Of a stretch of DNA of 64,000 nt, positions 51,773-60,439 are shown piece after piece. The notes beneath the pieces were generated by a model. That model made no database searches and was not told the DNA's origin. It was given only the letters and a program-made list of their open reading frames with translations. The stretch's first letter is position 1. Every line of letters begins with the position of its first letter. Position numbers and translations under genes: made by a program. This DNA is from JBNKDD01 sp050288085 (GTDB lineage Bacteria; Chloroflexota; Anaerolineae; Aggregatilineales; UBA3940), in NCBI GenBank assembly GCA_050288085.1, contig JBNKDD010000001.1, positions 1-64,000 of the forward strand, written 5' to 3'.

Positions 51773-52810
51773 ATGACCCAACTGCCGCTCCCGAACTTCG
51801 ATTTACCGGAACCTGGTGGAGTTGACCCACCAGCCGGTGATTCGGGAGCGACCAAACGTACCAAACCTGACGACTCCCTCGAATTTCAAAGCGATCTAGA
51901 ACTGCTTGATGCCATCTTTGATGCCGATTCCCCAGAGCGTCTGAACAAACTTGCCGCTTACATCCAGGAAAGAAAAAAAGAGAAAGAACTTTCTCAACAA
52001 CTGACGCAGGCTGTACGCCCTGGCGCATGGCGACACGGGCAAATCTGGCGTGGCCGTTACCAGGCTGAACAGCGTCTTAATTCGATCCGGATGATTCTTC
52101 TGCTGCGACAGCCAGTCGAGGTTGAGCCATTTATCGCAGCAATCTGGGATCGTGGCAATCCTGATATCCGGCTGAAAGCAGCTACCGCCCTGGGGGAGAT
52201 CGGCCTGTGGTATGACTGGGCTTCTCCCCAGATTGTGCATGTCATCCACGCGTTAAAAATCGCGCTGCGCCACCAATTTCCCGATATTCGAAAAGCGGCG
52301 GCGGAAGCATTGGGAAAACTCTCTGCGTGGGAGGCTGCCGATACCCTGATGCGCCGGTTGGAGATCGAAAAGGTGGATGAGGTGCGAGAAGCAGTCGCCC
52401 TGGCGTTGGGAGCACTGCATAAAGCCGATGCGGTGCTGGCCCTGCTCGACTCCTATGAATCCGGCGAACTTGATTATGATGTGTGCCTGGATGCTTTGCT
52501 CAAGATGGGAGACGAGGCCGTCGAAACGCTGATCAGTGTGGTTCGACGATGGAATGTCCGGTTGATCAGCCGACATCTGGCAGCGGATGCATTGGGCCGG
52601 ATCAAGAATCCGGCGGCGTTGGAACCACTGCAAATCATCTTGACCCGGCCCCACGAGCCGGAAGATATGCGGATTGCGGCGGCTGAAGCCTTAGGGCGGC
52701 TCGGTGGTTCGGAGGCCCTGACCACCCTGCGCTGGATTTATCACGAACCCTGGGCAAGCAAGGAACTGCTGGCCGCTGTTGAAAAATCAATGAAGCGGCT
52801 GTCAAAATAA
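51773..52810 (+). CDS. HEAT-repeat protein B
   Basis: GAGGAAG overlaps the stop region of the previous gene and precedes the ATG at 51773. The 345-residue product has an acidic N-terminal linker (about 1-60) and a charged helix (QERKKEKELSQQL). About eight HEAT repeats follow (KAATALGEIGLWYDW, AAAEALGKLSAWEAADTLM, AAAEALGRLGGSEAL). Repeat lengths are irregular in the middle (VVRRWNVRLISRHLAADALG). It is co-transcribed with HEAT protein A. Confidence 0.88.
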   Translation: MTQLPLPNFDLPEPGGVDPPAGDSGATKRTKPDDSLEFQSDLELLDAIFDADSPERLNKLAAYIQERKKEKELSQQLTQAVRPGAWRHGQIWRGRYQAEQRLNSIRMILLLRQPVEVEPFIAAIWDRGNPDIRLKAATALGEIGLWYDWASPQIVHVIHALKIALRHQFPDIRKAAAEALGKLSAWEAADTLMRRLEIEKVDEVREAVALALGALHKADAVLALLDSYESGELDYDVCLDALLKMGDEAVETLISVVRRWNVRLISRHLAADALGRIKNPAALEPLQIILTRPHEPEDMRIAAAEALGRLGGSEALTTLRWIYHEPWASKELLAAVEKSMKRLSK

Positions 52811-52873
52811 CGGTCCACGAATCACAGCCTCACTAGAGCCTATCGATCCCACTCACTCACCCCAATTTTAATG

Positions 52874-52902
52874 TTGCTTTCCCCTGTTGGTTTGCGCATA
52901 AT
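52874..52902 (+). promoter_or_regulatory. Promoter for a leaderless MFS mRNA
   Basis: TTGCTT (52874-52879), 17 bases and CATAAT (52897-52902) end eight bases before the ATG at 52911, where no RBS exists. The transcription start would fall at or within two bases of the ATG. Confidence 0.6.
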
Positions 52903-52910
52903 CCGGGCAT

Positions 52911-54161
52911 ATGAAAATCTACCTTTCCCTCCTACGCAAAAGACGAGAATTTCGCTACTTATGGCTGGCCCAGGTGGTCAGTCTGACGGGTGACTGGTTC
53001 AATACCATCGCCTCCGTGATCCTGGTGAATCGTTATACCGAGTCGGGTATGGCAGTTGGGCTGTTTTTCATGGCCCGGTCGCTCCCACCGTTTTTGTTGG
53101 GGCCGGTGGTCGGGGTGATCGCTGACCGGTTCAATCGAAAAATGGTGCTAATCGTGAGCGATCTGCTCCGGGCCGGGATTGTGCTGGGCTTTTTGCTGGT
53201 GAACAGTGCCGAGCGTATCTGGCTGCTTTATGTATTGACCATCGCTCAGTTTGCCGTATCCGCTTTCTTTGAACCAGCACGGGCTGCGATTCTGCCCAGC
53301 CTGATCGATGCTGACGAGATTTTGACGGCCAACACCCTGTCGAGTGCGACCTGGTCAGCGATGCTTGCCATTGGCTCGGCGATTGGTGGGTTCACAGCCA
53401 ATGCATTTGGCGTTCCGGTAGCGTTGATTGTTGATGCGGCCACCTTCCTTATATCGGCATTGCTGGTCGTTCAAATTGCCGCTCCTCCTCTGGCAGAAGA
53501 AGAAGCTGTCCAGGCGAGCGGTTGGCAGGATTTTGTCGATGGGTTGGGATATGTCAGGCAGCAGCCCCGGATTGGCTTGATCACCCTGGTCAAGGGGATG
53601 GGACAGATCGGCAGCGTGGATGTCATGATCGCAGTTTTTGCGGAGCGGGTTTTCCCGGTTGGTGAGGATGGGGCCTTGACGCTGGGGCTGATGTTTGCCT
53701 TTCACGGCATTGGGGCGGTAACTGGCCCCCTGATTGCCAACCTGCTGACCGATCAGCAAGCGAGGTCGCTCCAGAAAGCGATTACCTGGGGCTACGCGAT
53801 CATTGCGGTCAGTTGGTTGGGCTGGGGATTGGCTCCCTCACTGGCTCTTGTCCTGATTGCTGCCATGCTGCGCGGGATGGGCGGCTCAATCAACTGGACG
53901 TACAGCAGTGTACTGCTGCAAATCGAAGTTCCAGATCGATTGCTGGGGCGGGTGTTTGCGCTGGACTTCGCTTTCTTCACGCTGATGATGTCGTTTGCGG
54001 TGCTGGTGAGCGGATTTATCCTTGATGGCCCCATACCAGACCCGAGCCGGTTTGCTATACTCCTGGCTGTTGGAGCACTCCCGCCCCTGTTGATATGGGC
54101 TTTGGCGATTCGCAGAAATCAGGCTTCTATACCAGCTTCGTTTGTTTCGCCGGGGGATTAG
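52911..54161 (+). CDS. MFS transporter, MFS_3-like
   Basis: The 416-residue protein has about 12 hydrophobic helices. The N-terminal LRKRREFRYLWLAQVVSLTG and GDWFNTIASVILVNRYTESG, and the loop GVIADRFNRKMVLIVSDLLR (about 63-82), are typical of the enterobactin-exporter/macrolide-efflux branch. FFEPARAAILPSLIDADE is a characteristic loop of this branch. The substrate may be a siderophore or drug; nothing nearby decides it. It appears to have its own leaderless promoter. Confidence 0.88.
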   Translation: MKIYLSLLRKRREFRYLWLAQVVSLTGDWFNTIASVILVNRYTESGMAVGLFFMARSLPPFLLGPVVGVIADRFNRKMVLIVSDLLRAGIVLGFLLVNSAERIWLLYVLTIAQFAVSAFFEPARAAILPSLIDADEILTANTLSSATWSAMLAIGSAIGGFTANAFGVPVALIVDAATFLISALLVVQIAAPPLAEEEAVQASGWQDFVDGLGYVRQQPRIGLITLVKGMGQIGSVDVMIAVFAERVFPVGEDGALTLGLMFAFHGIGAVTGPLIANLLTDQQARSLQKAITWGYAIIAVSWLGWGLAPSLALVLIAAMLRGMGGSINWTYSSVLLQIEVPDRLLGRVFALDFAFFTLMMSFAVLVSGFILDGPIPDPSRFAILLAVGALPPLLIWALAIRRNQASIPASFVSPGD

Positions 54162-54588
54162 GCTATCTTGAATACCAGGGGTTCACCAATCATATATTCC
54201 TCGGTATGCTCAGCCGCTTCTCTCAGGCAGGCCAGATGAATCCTTTGACCCGGCTGATACTGCTGATCCGCATCCCTTCGGCCAACAACGCCAGCGTTTC
54301 CACTATTTGCTTTCCCGCTGTCTGCTTCCGGTAAAACAACGTGCCTTTGATCGCCGTGAAGCTTTTGCTGCACACCCGGCATTGATAGCGTTGGACCCCT
54401 GCCGCTGTTTTTCCGTAGCGTACAATTTGACTATCTTTGATCTGTCCATAAACTTCGCAGTCTTCATTCGGGCAAAACTCACCGACTTCTGCCAATTTTT
54501 TGTCATCGTCTCCCCATAAGACTGGTTTATTTTCGATGATTTTATCATCAACACTTGTCAGGGAGACTATCCAAAGTTTATTTGTCAA
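54158..54588 (-). pseudogene. Broken IS1-type transposase zinc-ribbon gene
   Basis: Starting at 54588 the minus-strand frame reads an N-terminal zinc ribbon (FCPNEDCEVYGQIKD, then YQCRVCSKSFTAIKGTLFYR) and a helix-turn-helix (IVETLALLAEGMRISSISRV), as in InsA/IS1-like transposases. After KGF the frame shifts, and the continuation LREAAEHTEEYMIGEP is found in another frame and ends at 54158. The catalytic DDE part is missing. No terminal inverted repeats were recognised. It is a decayed insertion-element remnant between the MFS and R2lox genes. Confidence 0.75.
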
Positions 54589-54644
54589 TGAACCCCAGAC
54601 TTACCCAGATTCAAAATTCGTCATGGTGGCAAGTAGATCGTCTA

Positions 54645-54661
54645 CCCCCAAAAAATGGGGG
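54645..54661. other. Small C5/G5 hairpin upstream of the oxidase gene
   Basis: CCCCC-AAAAAAT-GGGGG forms a short, GC-rich hairpin 59 bases before the R2-like oxidase start, in the boundary between the transposase remnant and the gene. Confidence 0.4.
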
Positions 54662-54719
54662 ATAATCCAGGGGAGATTACAAATTAGGATAAACTATCCT
54701 GCACAACAAGGAACTAACC

Positions 54720-55622
54720 ATGGAACTACAAGAATCTTTTGCTACTACGCACCGAGGTCTCCGGCGCGATTCGCCGCCGATGCGCCTATATGAAAAGGCC
54801 AAGCGGTTGGGCCTCTGGAACCCCAGCGATATTGACTTCAGCAAAGATCAAGCGGACTGGGGTAATCTAGCCGACGATGAGCGTGATCTGATCCTGCGCC
54901 TGACAGCCATGTTTGTCGCGGGGGAAGAAGCTGTCACGCTTAACCTGTTACCGTTGATTATGGTTATCGCGGAGGAGGGCCGGATCGAGGAGGAGCTTTA
55001 CCTGACTTCGTTTCTGTTTGAAGAAGGTAAACACACCGATTTCTTTAACCGTTTTTTGACGGAAGTGGCAGGAGTCTCCGGTGATTTGCGACGTTATCAT
55101 ACCCCGAACTACCGCTCGATTATTGCCCGCGCGCTGCCAGATGCTCTCCGAAAGCTGTGTCAGGACTCGTCTCCAGCGGCCCAGGCTCGCGCTGTAGTGA
55201 CTTATAACATGATTGTCGAGGGGGTATTGGCCGGGACCGGTTATCAGGTCTATTCCAGTATGCTGGAACGCAGCGATCTTTTACCCGGTCAGCGCCAGGG
55301 GATTAGCTATGTAAAGAAGGACGAGGCCCGGCATATGGCCTATGGGGTGTTTCTGTTATCGCGCCTGCTGGCCGAGGATGACTCCCTATGGGAGGTGATT
55401 GAGAACCGGATGAACGCCTTATTGATGCCAGCAGTCGGCGTGGTTCGTGAATTCTTTTCTCGTTATGCCCCGGTTCCATTTGGGCTGTGTGAAGATGAAT
55501 TCGCTGACTATGCCATGACACAATTTCAAAAGCGCATGGAACGCATCCAAAAAGCCAGGGGCGCTTCATTAGATGAAATCTACCGGGTGACTCACCAGGC
55601 TATCGATCAGGATGATGCATGA
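54720..55622 (+). CDS. R2-like ligand-binding oxidase (Mn/Fe)
   Basis: AAGGAAC precedes the ATG at 54720. The 300-residue protein is a ferritin-like four-helix protein of the R2lox group. All six metal ligands sit at the numbers known for that family: Glu69 (AGEEAV), Glu102 and His105 (FEEGKH), Glu167 (VEGVLAGTGY), Glu202 and His205 (DEARHM). Val72 and Tyr162, which form the ether cross-link in characterised members, are also present. The group assembles a Mn/Fe cofactor and binds a fatty acid; its physiological reaction is unknown. It lacks the R2 radical tyrosine context and any NrdA neighbour. Confidence 0.93.
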   Translation: MELQESFATTHRGLRRDSPPMRLYEKAKRLGLWNPSDIDFSKDQADWGNLADDERDLILRLTAMFVAGEEAVTLNLLPLIMVIAEEGRIEEELYLTSFLFEEGKHTDFFNRFLTEVAGVSGDLRRYHTPNYRSIIARALPDALRKLCQDSSPAAQARAVVTYNMIVEGVLAGTGYQVYSSMLERSDLLPGQRQGISYVKKDEARHMAYGVFLLSRLLAEDDSLWEVIENRMNALLMPAVGVVREFFSRYAPVPFGLCEDEFADYAMTQFQKRMERIQKARGASLDEIYRVTHQAIDQDDA

Positions 55623-55703
55623 TCTTGATCGGGGTATCTCGAAGGAACAACGTTTGAAATTTTGCTGGCGTTATAATATAATTTAGGTATAACTAAATAG
55701 TAC

Positions 55704-56450
55704 TTAATAAGCTACCTGATCGATGTATTTACCGCCACCATCATCCAGCACTTTTGAGAAGCGTGTGATCCACCACCAGTCAGATAGGGCAACAAAGGCT
55801 TCTAGCTCATTGGCTGATCCCAGCGCATGGTAGGCTTTCGACACGTAGCCACGAACGGTATCTTCACCCAGGAGTAACTCGTCCTGGATATCGGGATTGT
55901 CCAGTCCGATGAAAATCCGCCACATGACAATTTCGGCAATCCGGTGGGTGAGGTTGGGGTGCTCAATCTCAGGGGCAAGCGTTCTACCCAGCAGCTTTAA
56001 ACGAGATTGAGGGGTAAGCGCGGCAGCGCTTTTATGGGTGAGGAGAATCACATCGTAGTCAGCTATGGCCCGAATAGCAAGGTGTAAACAATACCCGAGA
56101 TCACTTTTTGACAGTAAGGCATGAATCGGACTGTTGTCTATGTATGGCAGAATCCGGTTGAGCTTACCTTCAACCAGGCAAATTATTTTTACATCGGGGA
56201 GTTTGTCTACAAGCCGGTTAATATCGGCCAGGAATGCGGGTGTATTGCCAATCGAATCGAGATCGCACACGACAACTTGCAGCCTTCCCTCCGATTCGAA
56301 TAAGGGAGCCAGCAAGGGAGCCAGAGAGGATGACGTGTCAAATATTCTCACTCTGCGATCCCGGCCTAGCAAGCCTCTAGCAGCGAAAAGAAAGAAAGGA
56401 TCGCAGCTAATCAGCGCAGCCGTAATGTCCCAATATTCACGACTAACCAT
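55704..56450 (-). CDS. NarL/LuxR-type regulator with receiver-like domain
   Basis: The ATG at 56450 follows GGAGAAC; a TTG at 56465 is an alternative. The 248-residue protein has an N-terminal receiver-like domain (about 5-130) with VVVCDLDS (possible phospho-Asp) and ALLSKSDLG (possible conserved Lys). A LuxR/GerE helix-turn-helix (about 165-230) follows, with NLTHRIAEIVMWRIFIGLDN and GEDTVRGYVSKAYHALGS. The acidic pocket near CDP is reduced to one Asp. It has no adjacent kinase and is divergent from the STAS-like gene. Confidence 0.8.
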   Translation of the reverse strand: MVSREYWDITAALISCDPFFLFAARGLLGRDRRVRIFDTSSSLAPLLAPLFESEGRLQVVVCDLDSIGNTPAFLADINRLVDKLPDVKIICLVEGKLNRILPYIDNSPIHALLSKSDLGYCLHLAIRAIADYDVILLTHKSAAALTPQSRLKLLGRTLAPEIEHPNLTHRIAEIVMWRIFIGLDNPDIQDELLLGEDTVRGYVSKAYHALGSANELEAFVALSDWWWITRFSKVLDDGGGKYIDQVAY

Positions 56451-56648
56451 GCTACTGTTCTCCAAATATGGGCTTTTTGGGGTTTCTGGCTATATATGTT
56501 ACTCGAAAACAGTATTTCTGAGTAGACGGCAGTGATTTCAATACACACACGGTGTGGGCTGTGGGCAGGTAGTCTGTGTTTACAATATCAAAAAGCTAAC
56601 CGACTTTAAACTGTAATTGGAATCACTGAAGAAAAGGTTGAAAGAAAA

Positions 56649-57080
56649 ATGTTTACTATTGAAAAACTTCATGATGAGGCCATTACCATCGTTACCGTTA
56701 ATGGTTCGCTCCTGAATAATATGGCTTCTCAAGAGGGTGAAAAAGCCAGGCAGACGGTTCAATCAATCGTTGAGGAAACCCCTGGCCTTGATTACCTCAT
56801 CATGGATCTGCGGGATATAGAATTAACTTTTAGTGAGCTTGTGATGGTATTGGCGAAAGCTCGTGACCAGATCGTTGGGATGGGTGGCAAGTCCTACATT
56901 GACGCCCAGGTGCGTTACGTGCTGGTCGGCTCAGATGATTTAATCGATCTGGCGGCTGAGGCATTTCACCAGGAGCAATACGGCAATATTGACATTCGGG
57001 TGTTTCCGACAGTTGATATGGCTGTTGACTTTGCCCGATGCAAGCTGGCGGTACAAACCAGGTCAACAATAGTAGGTTGA
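56649..57080 (+). CDS. STAS-like small protein, unknown function
   Basis: The 143-residue product, preceded by a purine-rich AGAAAAGGTTGAAAG, has alternating strands and helices compatible with a STAS/anti-sigma-antagonist-like fold. ITIVTVNGSLLNNMASQE, LDYLIMDLRDIELTFSE and VRYVLVGSDDLIDLAAEAF are typical layouts. The phosphorylatable Ser of classical SpoIIAA antagonists cannot be assigned. It lies between a LuxR-type regulator and an ABC exporter, 61 bases before the latter. Confidence 0.55.
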   Translation: MFTIEKLHDEAITIVTVNGSLLNNMASQEGEKARQTVQSIVEETPGLDYLIMDLRDIELTFSELVMVLAKARDQIVGMGGKSYIDAQVRYVLVGSDDLIDLAAEAFHQEQYGNIDIRVFPTVDMAVDFARCKLAVQTRSTIVG

Positions 57081-57141
57081 TTGGTTAAGGAATACGAATA
57101 ACTTGTTCGTGTCCCCATTTGGTTAAGGTGTAAACAATATC

Positions 57142-59382
57142 ATGGTCCTCAAGAATCTACTTCGCCGTAAAGGCCGAACAATCCTGACCGTGCTGGGGAT
57201 CAGCGTTGGTGTCGCTGCGATTATTGCCCTGGGTGCGATGGCAACCGGCATTAAAGCAGGCTACAACTCTGTCCTAACCGGCAGTAAGGCCGATCTGGTT
57301 TTGACTCAGCCTGATGCTTACGATGTTAGCTTGAGTTCGGTTGATGAGCCTATCGGCGATCAACTGCTGGCTATGTCGGAGGTCAGCGCCGTAAGCGGTC
57401 TGCTGATGGGTAACGTACAGACCGAGGGCTCGCCATACTTCTTTGTCTTCGGCTACCCGGAAGACAGCTTTGTGCTGTCCCGGTTCCAGATCACCGATGG
57501 GGTCGGGTTGGGCACTCATGAGGCCCAGACTGCACGCGGTAAGCCTCTCTTGCTAGGATCATCGGCGGCGGATGAATTAAACAAGGAACCGGGAGATACC
57601 ATCCGGTTAGCGGAGAGCACTTACCGGATCGTGGGGATCTACGAAACCGGCGATGCCTTTGAGGAAAATGGAGCGGTGATGGGCATGAAGGATGCCCAGG
57701 ATTTATTAGGTCGTCCCCGGCAGGTCAGCCTGTTTTACATCCAGCTTAAAGACCCTAACTTGCGTGATCGGTTAGAAACCCGTGCTGAACGTTTGTGGCC
57801 TGACCTTTCGATGAGCAGCACTGACGATTATGCCAACAACCAGATGATGGGAGATATGTTGGGCGGTTTTGTCTCAGCCATTGCCGGTCTGGCGATCCTG
57901 ATTGGCGGCGTCAGTATGATGAATGCCCAGTTGATGTCCGTCATGGAACGCACCCGTGAAATTGGCGTGTTGAGAGCGATCGGTTGGCGGCGCTGGCGTG
58001 TCATGGCAATGATCCTTGGTGAGTCAATCCTGGTAGGGCTGCTCGGTGGTGGAGTTGGGATTGGCTTAGGCTGGTTAGCCCTGTCCAGTTCCGGGTTGGT
58101 ATTGGCTGCCTGGGGAGCGACTACCTCCAATATCGATAGTGGCTTGTTGATACAGGCGTTTGTCACGGTGGTGATTCTTGGGTTGGTCGGTGGTATGTAT
58201 CCGGCCTGGCGGGCCTCGCGCCTGGAACCTGTCGAAGCACTGCGTTATGAAGGCGGAGCCGTAGGTAAGTCCCAACGCCTACCGGTTGGCGGAATGGCCG
58301 TTCAAGGATTATGGCAGCGAAAAGCCCGTACCTTCCTGACCCTGGGTGTGCTAGGGCTCACAATTGGTGCGATTATGTCACTGGATGCCATGACGCGAGG
58401 AATGGTCGGTATGATGGGGAATATGCTCGGCGAAAACTCCGCTGTGATGGTCTGGCAGGCCGGGGCATCGGATACCGGCTACAGCCAGCTTGACGAGCGC
58501 ATCGGCGACCGGATTGCCGTCATGCCGGAAGTCAAGAGTGTTAGCGGGTTGGCTATCACGGCTACCTTTCTCCCGGATGCTGGCCTGTTTGTCCTTCAGG
58601 GTTATGCTCCGAATGAGTATGCTATCCGCCGCTTTCCCATTGTTGAGGGTGAACCCCTGACCGGCAATCACCAGATTTTACTGGGGCGTACGATGGCCGA
58701 GGGTATGCATAAAGAGGTTGGCGACTCTATAGATGTGAGTGGGGTGCGTTTCCGCGTCACCGGTATCTATGAGACAGGCGTGGCCTGGGAAGAGAGCGGC
58801 GGCGTGATTTCGCTGCGCGATGCCCAGAGTTTTATGGGCCGCCCTCGCAAGGTTACGATGTTCTCCGTTACTGTCGATAATCCTTCTCAGGCGCAGGCGG
58901 TGACTGACCGGATCAATGCAGACATCCCTGAAGCAAAGGCCGCGCTGTCCGGTGAATTCGCCGAACAACTGCCCGACATGCAGGCAACAAAAGGGATGGT
59001 TGATGGGATTTCGGTTATGGCGATTCTGGTTGGTGGCATCGGTATGATGAATACCATGCTCATGACCGTCTTAGAACGTACCAGGGAGATCGGGGTGCTT
59101 CGTGCCTTAGGCTGGCGACGTCGGGCGATCCTTGGCCTTATCTTGAAGGAAGGTGCGCTGCTTGGTAGTTTCGGTGGGTTAACCGGCATTATTCTGGCAT
59201 TTCTGATTAGCTTCCTGATCGGGATTGAGCCGAGCTTCGGGTCGATATTGGAATTTGTATGGGAATGGGATGTGTTTGCACGAGCCATCGGTCTGGCATT
59301 AATTCTAGGTTTATTTGGCGGCCTATACCCGGCATTCCGGGCAACACGTTTGCAGCCGGTTGAGGCACTACGTTACGAGTAG
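57142..59382 (+). CDS. FtsX/MacB permease made by internal tandem duplication
   Basis: This 746-residue protein consists of two similar halves (about 1-373 and 385-746). Each half has an N-terminal helix, a MacB-type extracytoplasmic domain and three C-terminal helices. The halves keep matching motifs: MERTREIGVLRAIGWRR and LERTREIGVLRALGWRR; GMYPAWRASRLEPVEALRYE and GLYPAFRATRLQPVEALRYE; also YRIVGIYETGDAFEENG and FRVTGIYETGVAWEESG. It therefore acts as a fused dimer with the ATPase encoded 12 bases downstream. It is of a different subgroup from the permeases at 5.9 and 31 kb. Confidence 0.92.
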   Translation: MVLKNLLRRKGRTILTVLGISVGVAAIIALGAMATGIKAGYNSVLTGSKADLVLTQPDAYDVSLSSVDEPIGDQLLAMSEVSAVSGLLMGNVQTEGSPYFFVFGYPEDSFVLSRFQITDGVGLGTHEAQTARGKPLLLGSSAADELNKEPGDTIRLAESTYRIVGIYETGDAFEENGAVMGMKDAQDLLGRPRQVSLFYIQLKDPNLRDRLETRAERLWPDLSMSSTDDYANNQMMGDMLGGFVSAIAGLAILIGGVSMMNAQLMSVMERTREIGVLRAIGWRRWRVMAMILGESILVGLLGGGVGIGLGWLALSSSGLVLAAWGATTSNIDSGLLIQAFVTVVILGLVGGMYPAWRASRLEPVEALRYEGGAVGKSQRLPVGGMAVQGLWQRKARTFLTLGVLGLTIGAIMSLDAMTRGMVGMMGNMLGENSAVMVWQAGASDTGYSQLDERIGDRIAVMPEVKSVSGLAITATFLPDAGLFVLQGYAPNEYAIRRFPIVEGEPLTGNHQILLGRTMAEGMHKEVGDSIDVSGVRFRVTGIYETGVAWEESGGVISLRDAQSFMGRPRKVTMFSVTVDNPSQAQAVTDRINADIPEAKAALSGEFAEQLPDMQATKGMVDGISVMAILVGGIGMMNTMLMTVLERTREIGVLRALGWRRRAILGLILKEGALLGSFGGLTGIILAFLISFLIGIEPSFGSILEFVWEWDVFARAIGLALILGLFGGLYPAFRATRLQPVEALRYE

Positions 59383-59394
59383 AGGGTAACGACA

Positions 59395-60228
59395 ATGACG
59401 ACATCTGAATGGTTAATTGAAACACGTAATCTCACCCGTGTTTATGGGAACGGGGTGGAAATCCGGGCGTTGGATGATGTCTCTATCACTATCGCACATG
59501 GTGACCTGGTGGCGATTATGGGACCGAGTGGCAGCGGCAAGAGTACCCTGTTAAATATGCTCGGTGCACTGGACAAGCCAACCAGCGGACAGGTCTTAAT
59601 CGAAGGAAAAGACCTGGCAGATATTAAAGACAAGGATTCCTTCCGGGCCAAGTCGGTTGGTTTTATCTTCCAACTCCATAACCTGATCCCAACGCTGACC
59701 GCCCGCGAGAACGTCGAAGTCCCGATGATGGGATATGCTGGTTCCCGTGCCCGGCACAAACGCTCGAAAGAACTGCTTGATCTGGTCGGGTTGGGTGATC
59801 GTATGAAACATCTACCAAACCAGCTTTCCGGCGGGCAGCGTCAGCGGGTGGCCGTAGCGCGGGCGCTCGCGAATAATCCGCATCTGGTGCTGGCCGACGA
59901 ACCAACTGGCAGCCTGGATACCGCCGCCGGGCAGGATTTAATGCGCCTGCTCCGGGAATTGAATCAAAGCCAGGGTACGACCTTTGTGATCGTCACACAT
60001 GACCCGGCTGTTGCCCGCCTGACCGACCGGGTACTGGTCATGGCCGATGGACGCATCGAGCGTGAGGATATTGTCGGAACGCCTCTCGAAGAAGACTTGA
60101 AGGTCTTCCGCCACTCCGATCTGGGGCATGAGCTTTTATCGAGTGAAAAGGTAGAGTTAAATGGCCTCCAGCTCTCCGATCAACAGGTGGGTGTGCTGCG
60201 AACCCTGCTCGATACGGTTACACACTAG
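59395..60228 (+). CDS. ABC transporter ATP-binding protein of the duplicated permease
   Basis: The 277-residue ATPase has Walker A GPSGSGKST, FIFQLHNLIPTLTARENV, signature SGGQRQR and Walker B LVLADEPTGSLD, with a final VTHD. A C-terminal extension (about 230-277; GTPLEEDLKVFRHSD and LLSSEKVEL) lies beyond the usual fold. It follows its permease, an order opposite to the two other exporters, where the ATPase comes first. A strong terminator ends the unit. Confidence 0.94.
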   Translation: MTTSEWLIETRNLTRVYGNGVEIRALDDVSITIAHGDLVAIMGPSGSGKSTLLNMLGALDKPTSGQVLIEGKDLADIKDKDSFRAKSVGFIFQLHNLIPTLTARENVEVPMMGYAGSRARHKRSKELLDLVGLGDRMKHLPNQLSGGQRQRVAVARALANNPHLVLADEPTGSLDTAAGQDLMRLLRELNQSQGTTFVIVTHDPAVARLTDRVLVMADGRIEREDIVGTPLEEDLKVFRHSDLGHELLSSEKVELNGLQLSDQQVGVLRTLLDTVTH

Positions 60229-60260
60229 ACGATCCTATTTATAGATAAGCCGATACGCTT

Positions 60261-60290
60261 AGCCCCGGTGACATATCATCGGGGCTTTTT
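60261..60290 (+). terminator. Terminator after exporter 3
   Basis: AGCCCCGGTGA pairs with TCATCGGGGCT (one G-T pair) around CATA and is followed directly by TTTT. It lies 32 bases after the ATPase stop. Confidence 0.92.
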
Positions 60291-60439
60291 GATTGACATC
60301 TGTATGATATATCATGGCGATTGTGTAGAGGCTGGACTATAATGCTATTATAGTGTAGGTGGCAGATCAATCACCTATAAGAAGGGAGGCTGCGCCAGGT
60401 TTCTGCCTGACTCACGACATTTCTCCGGCGCAAGATTTC

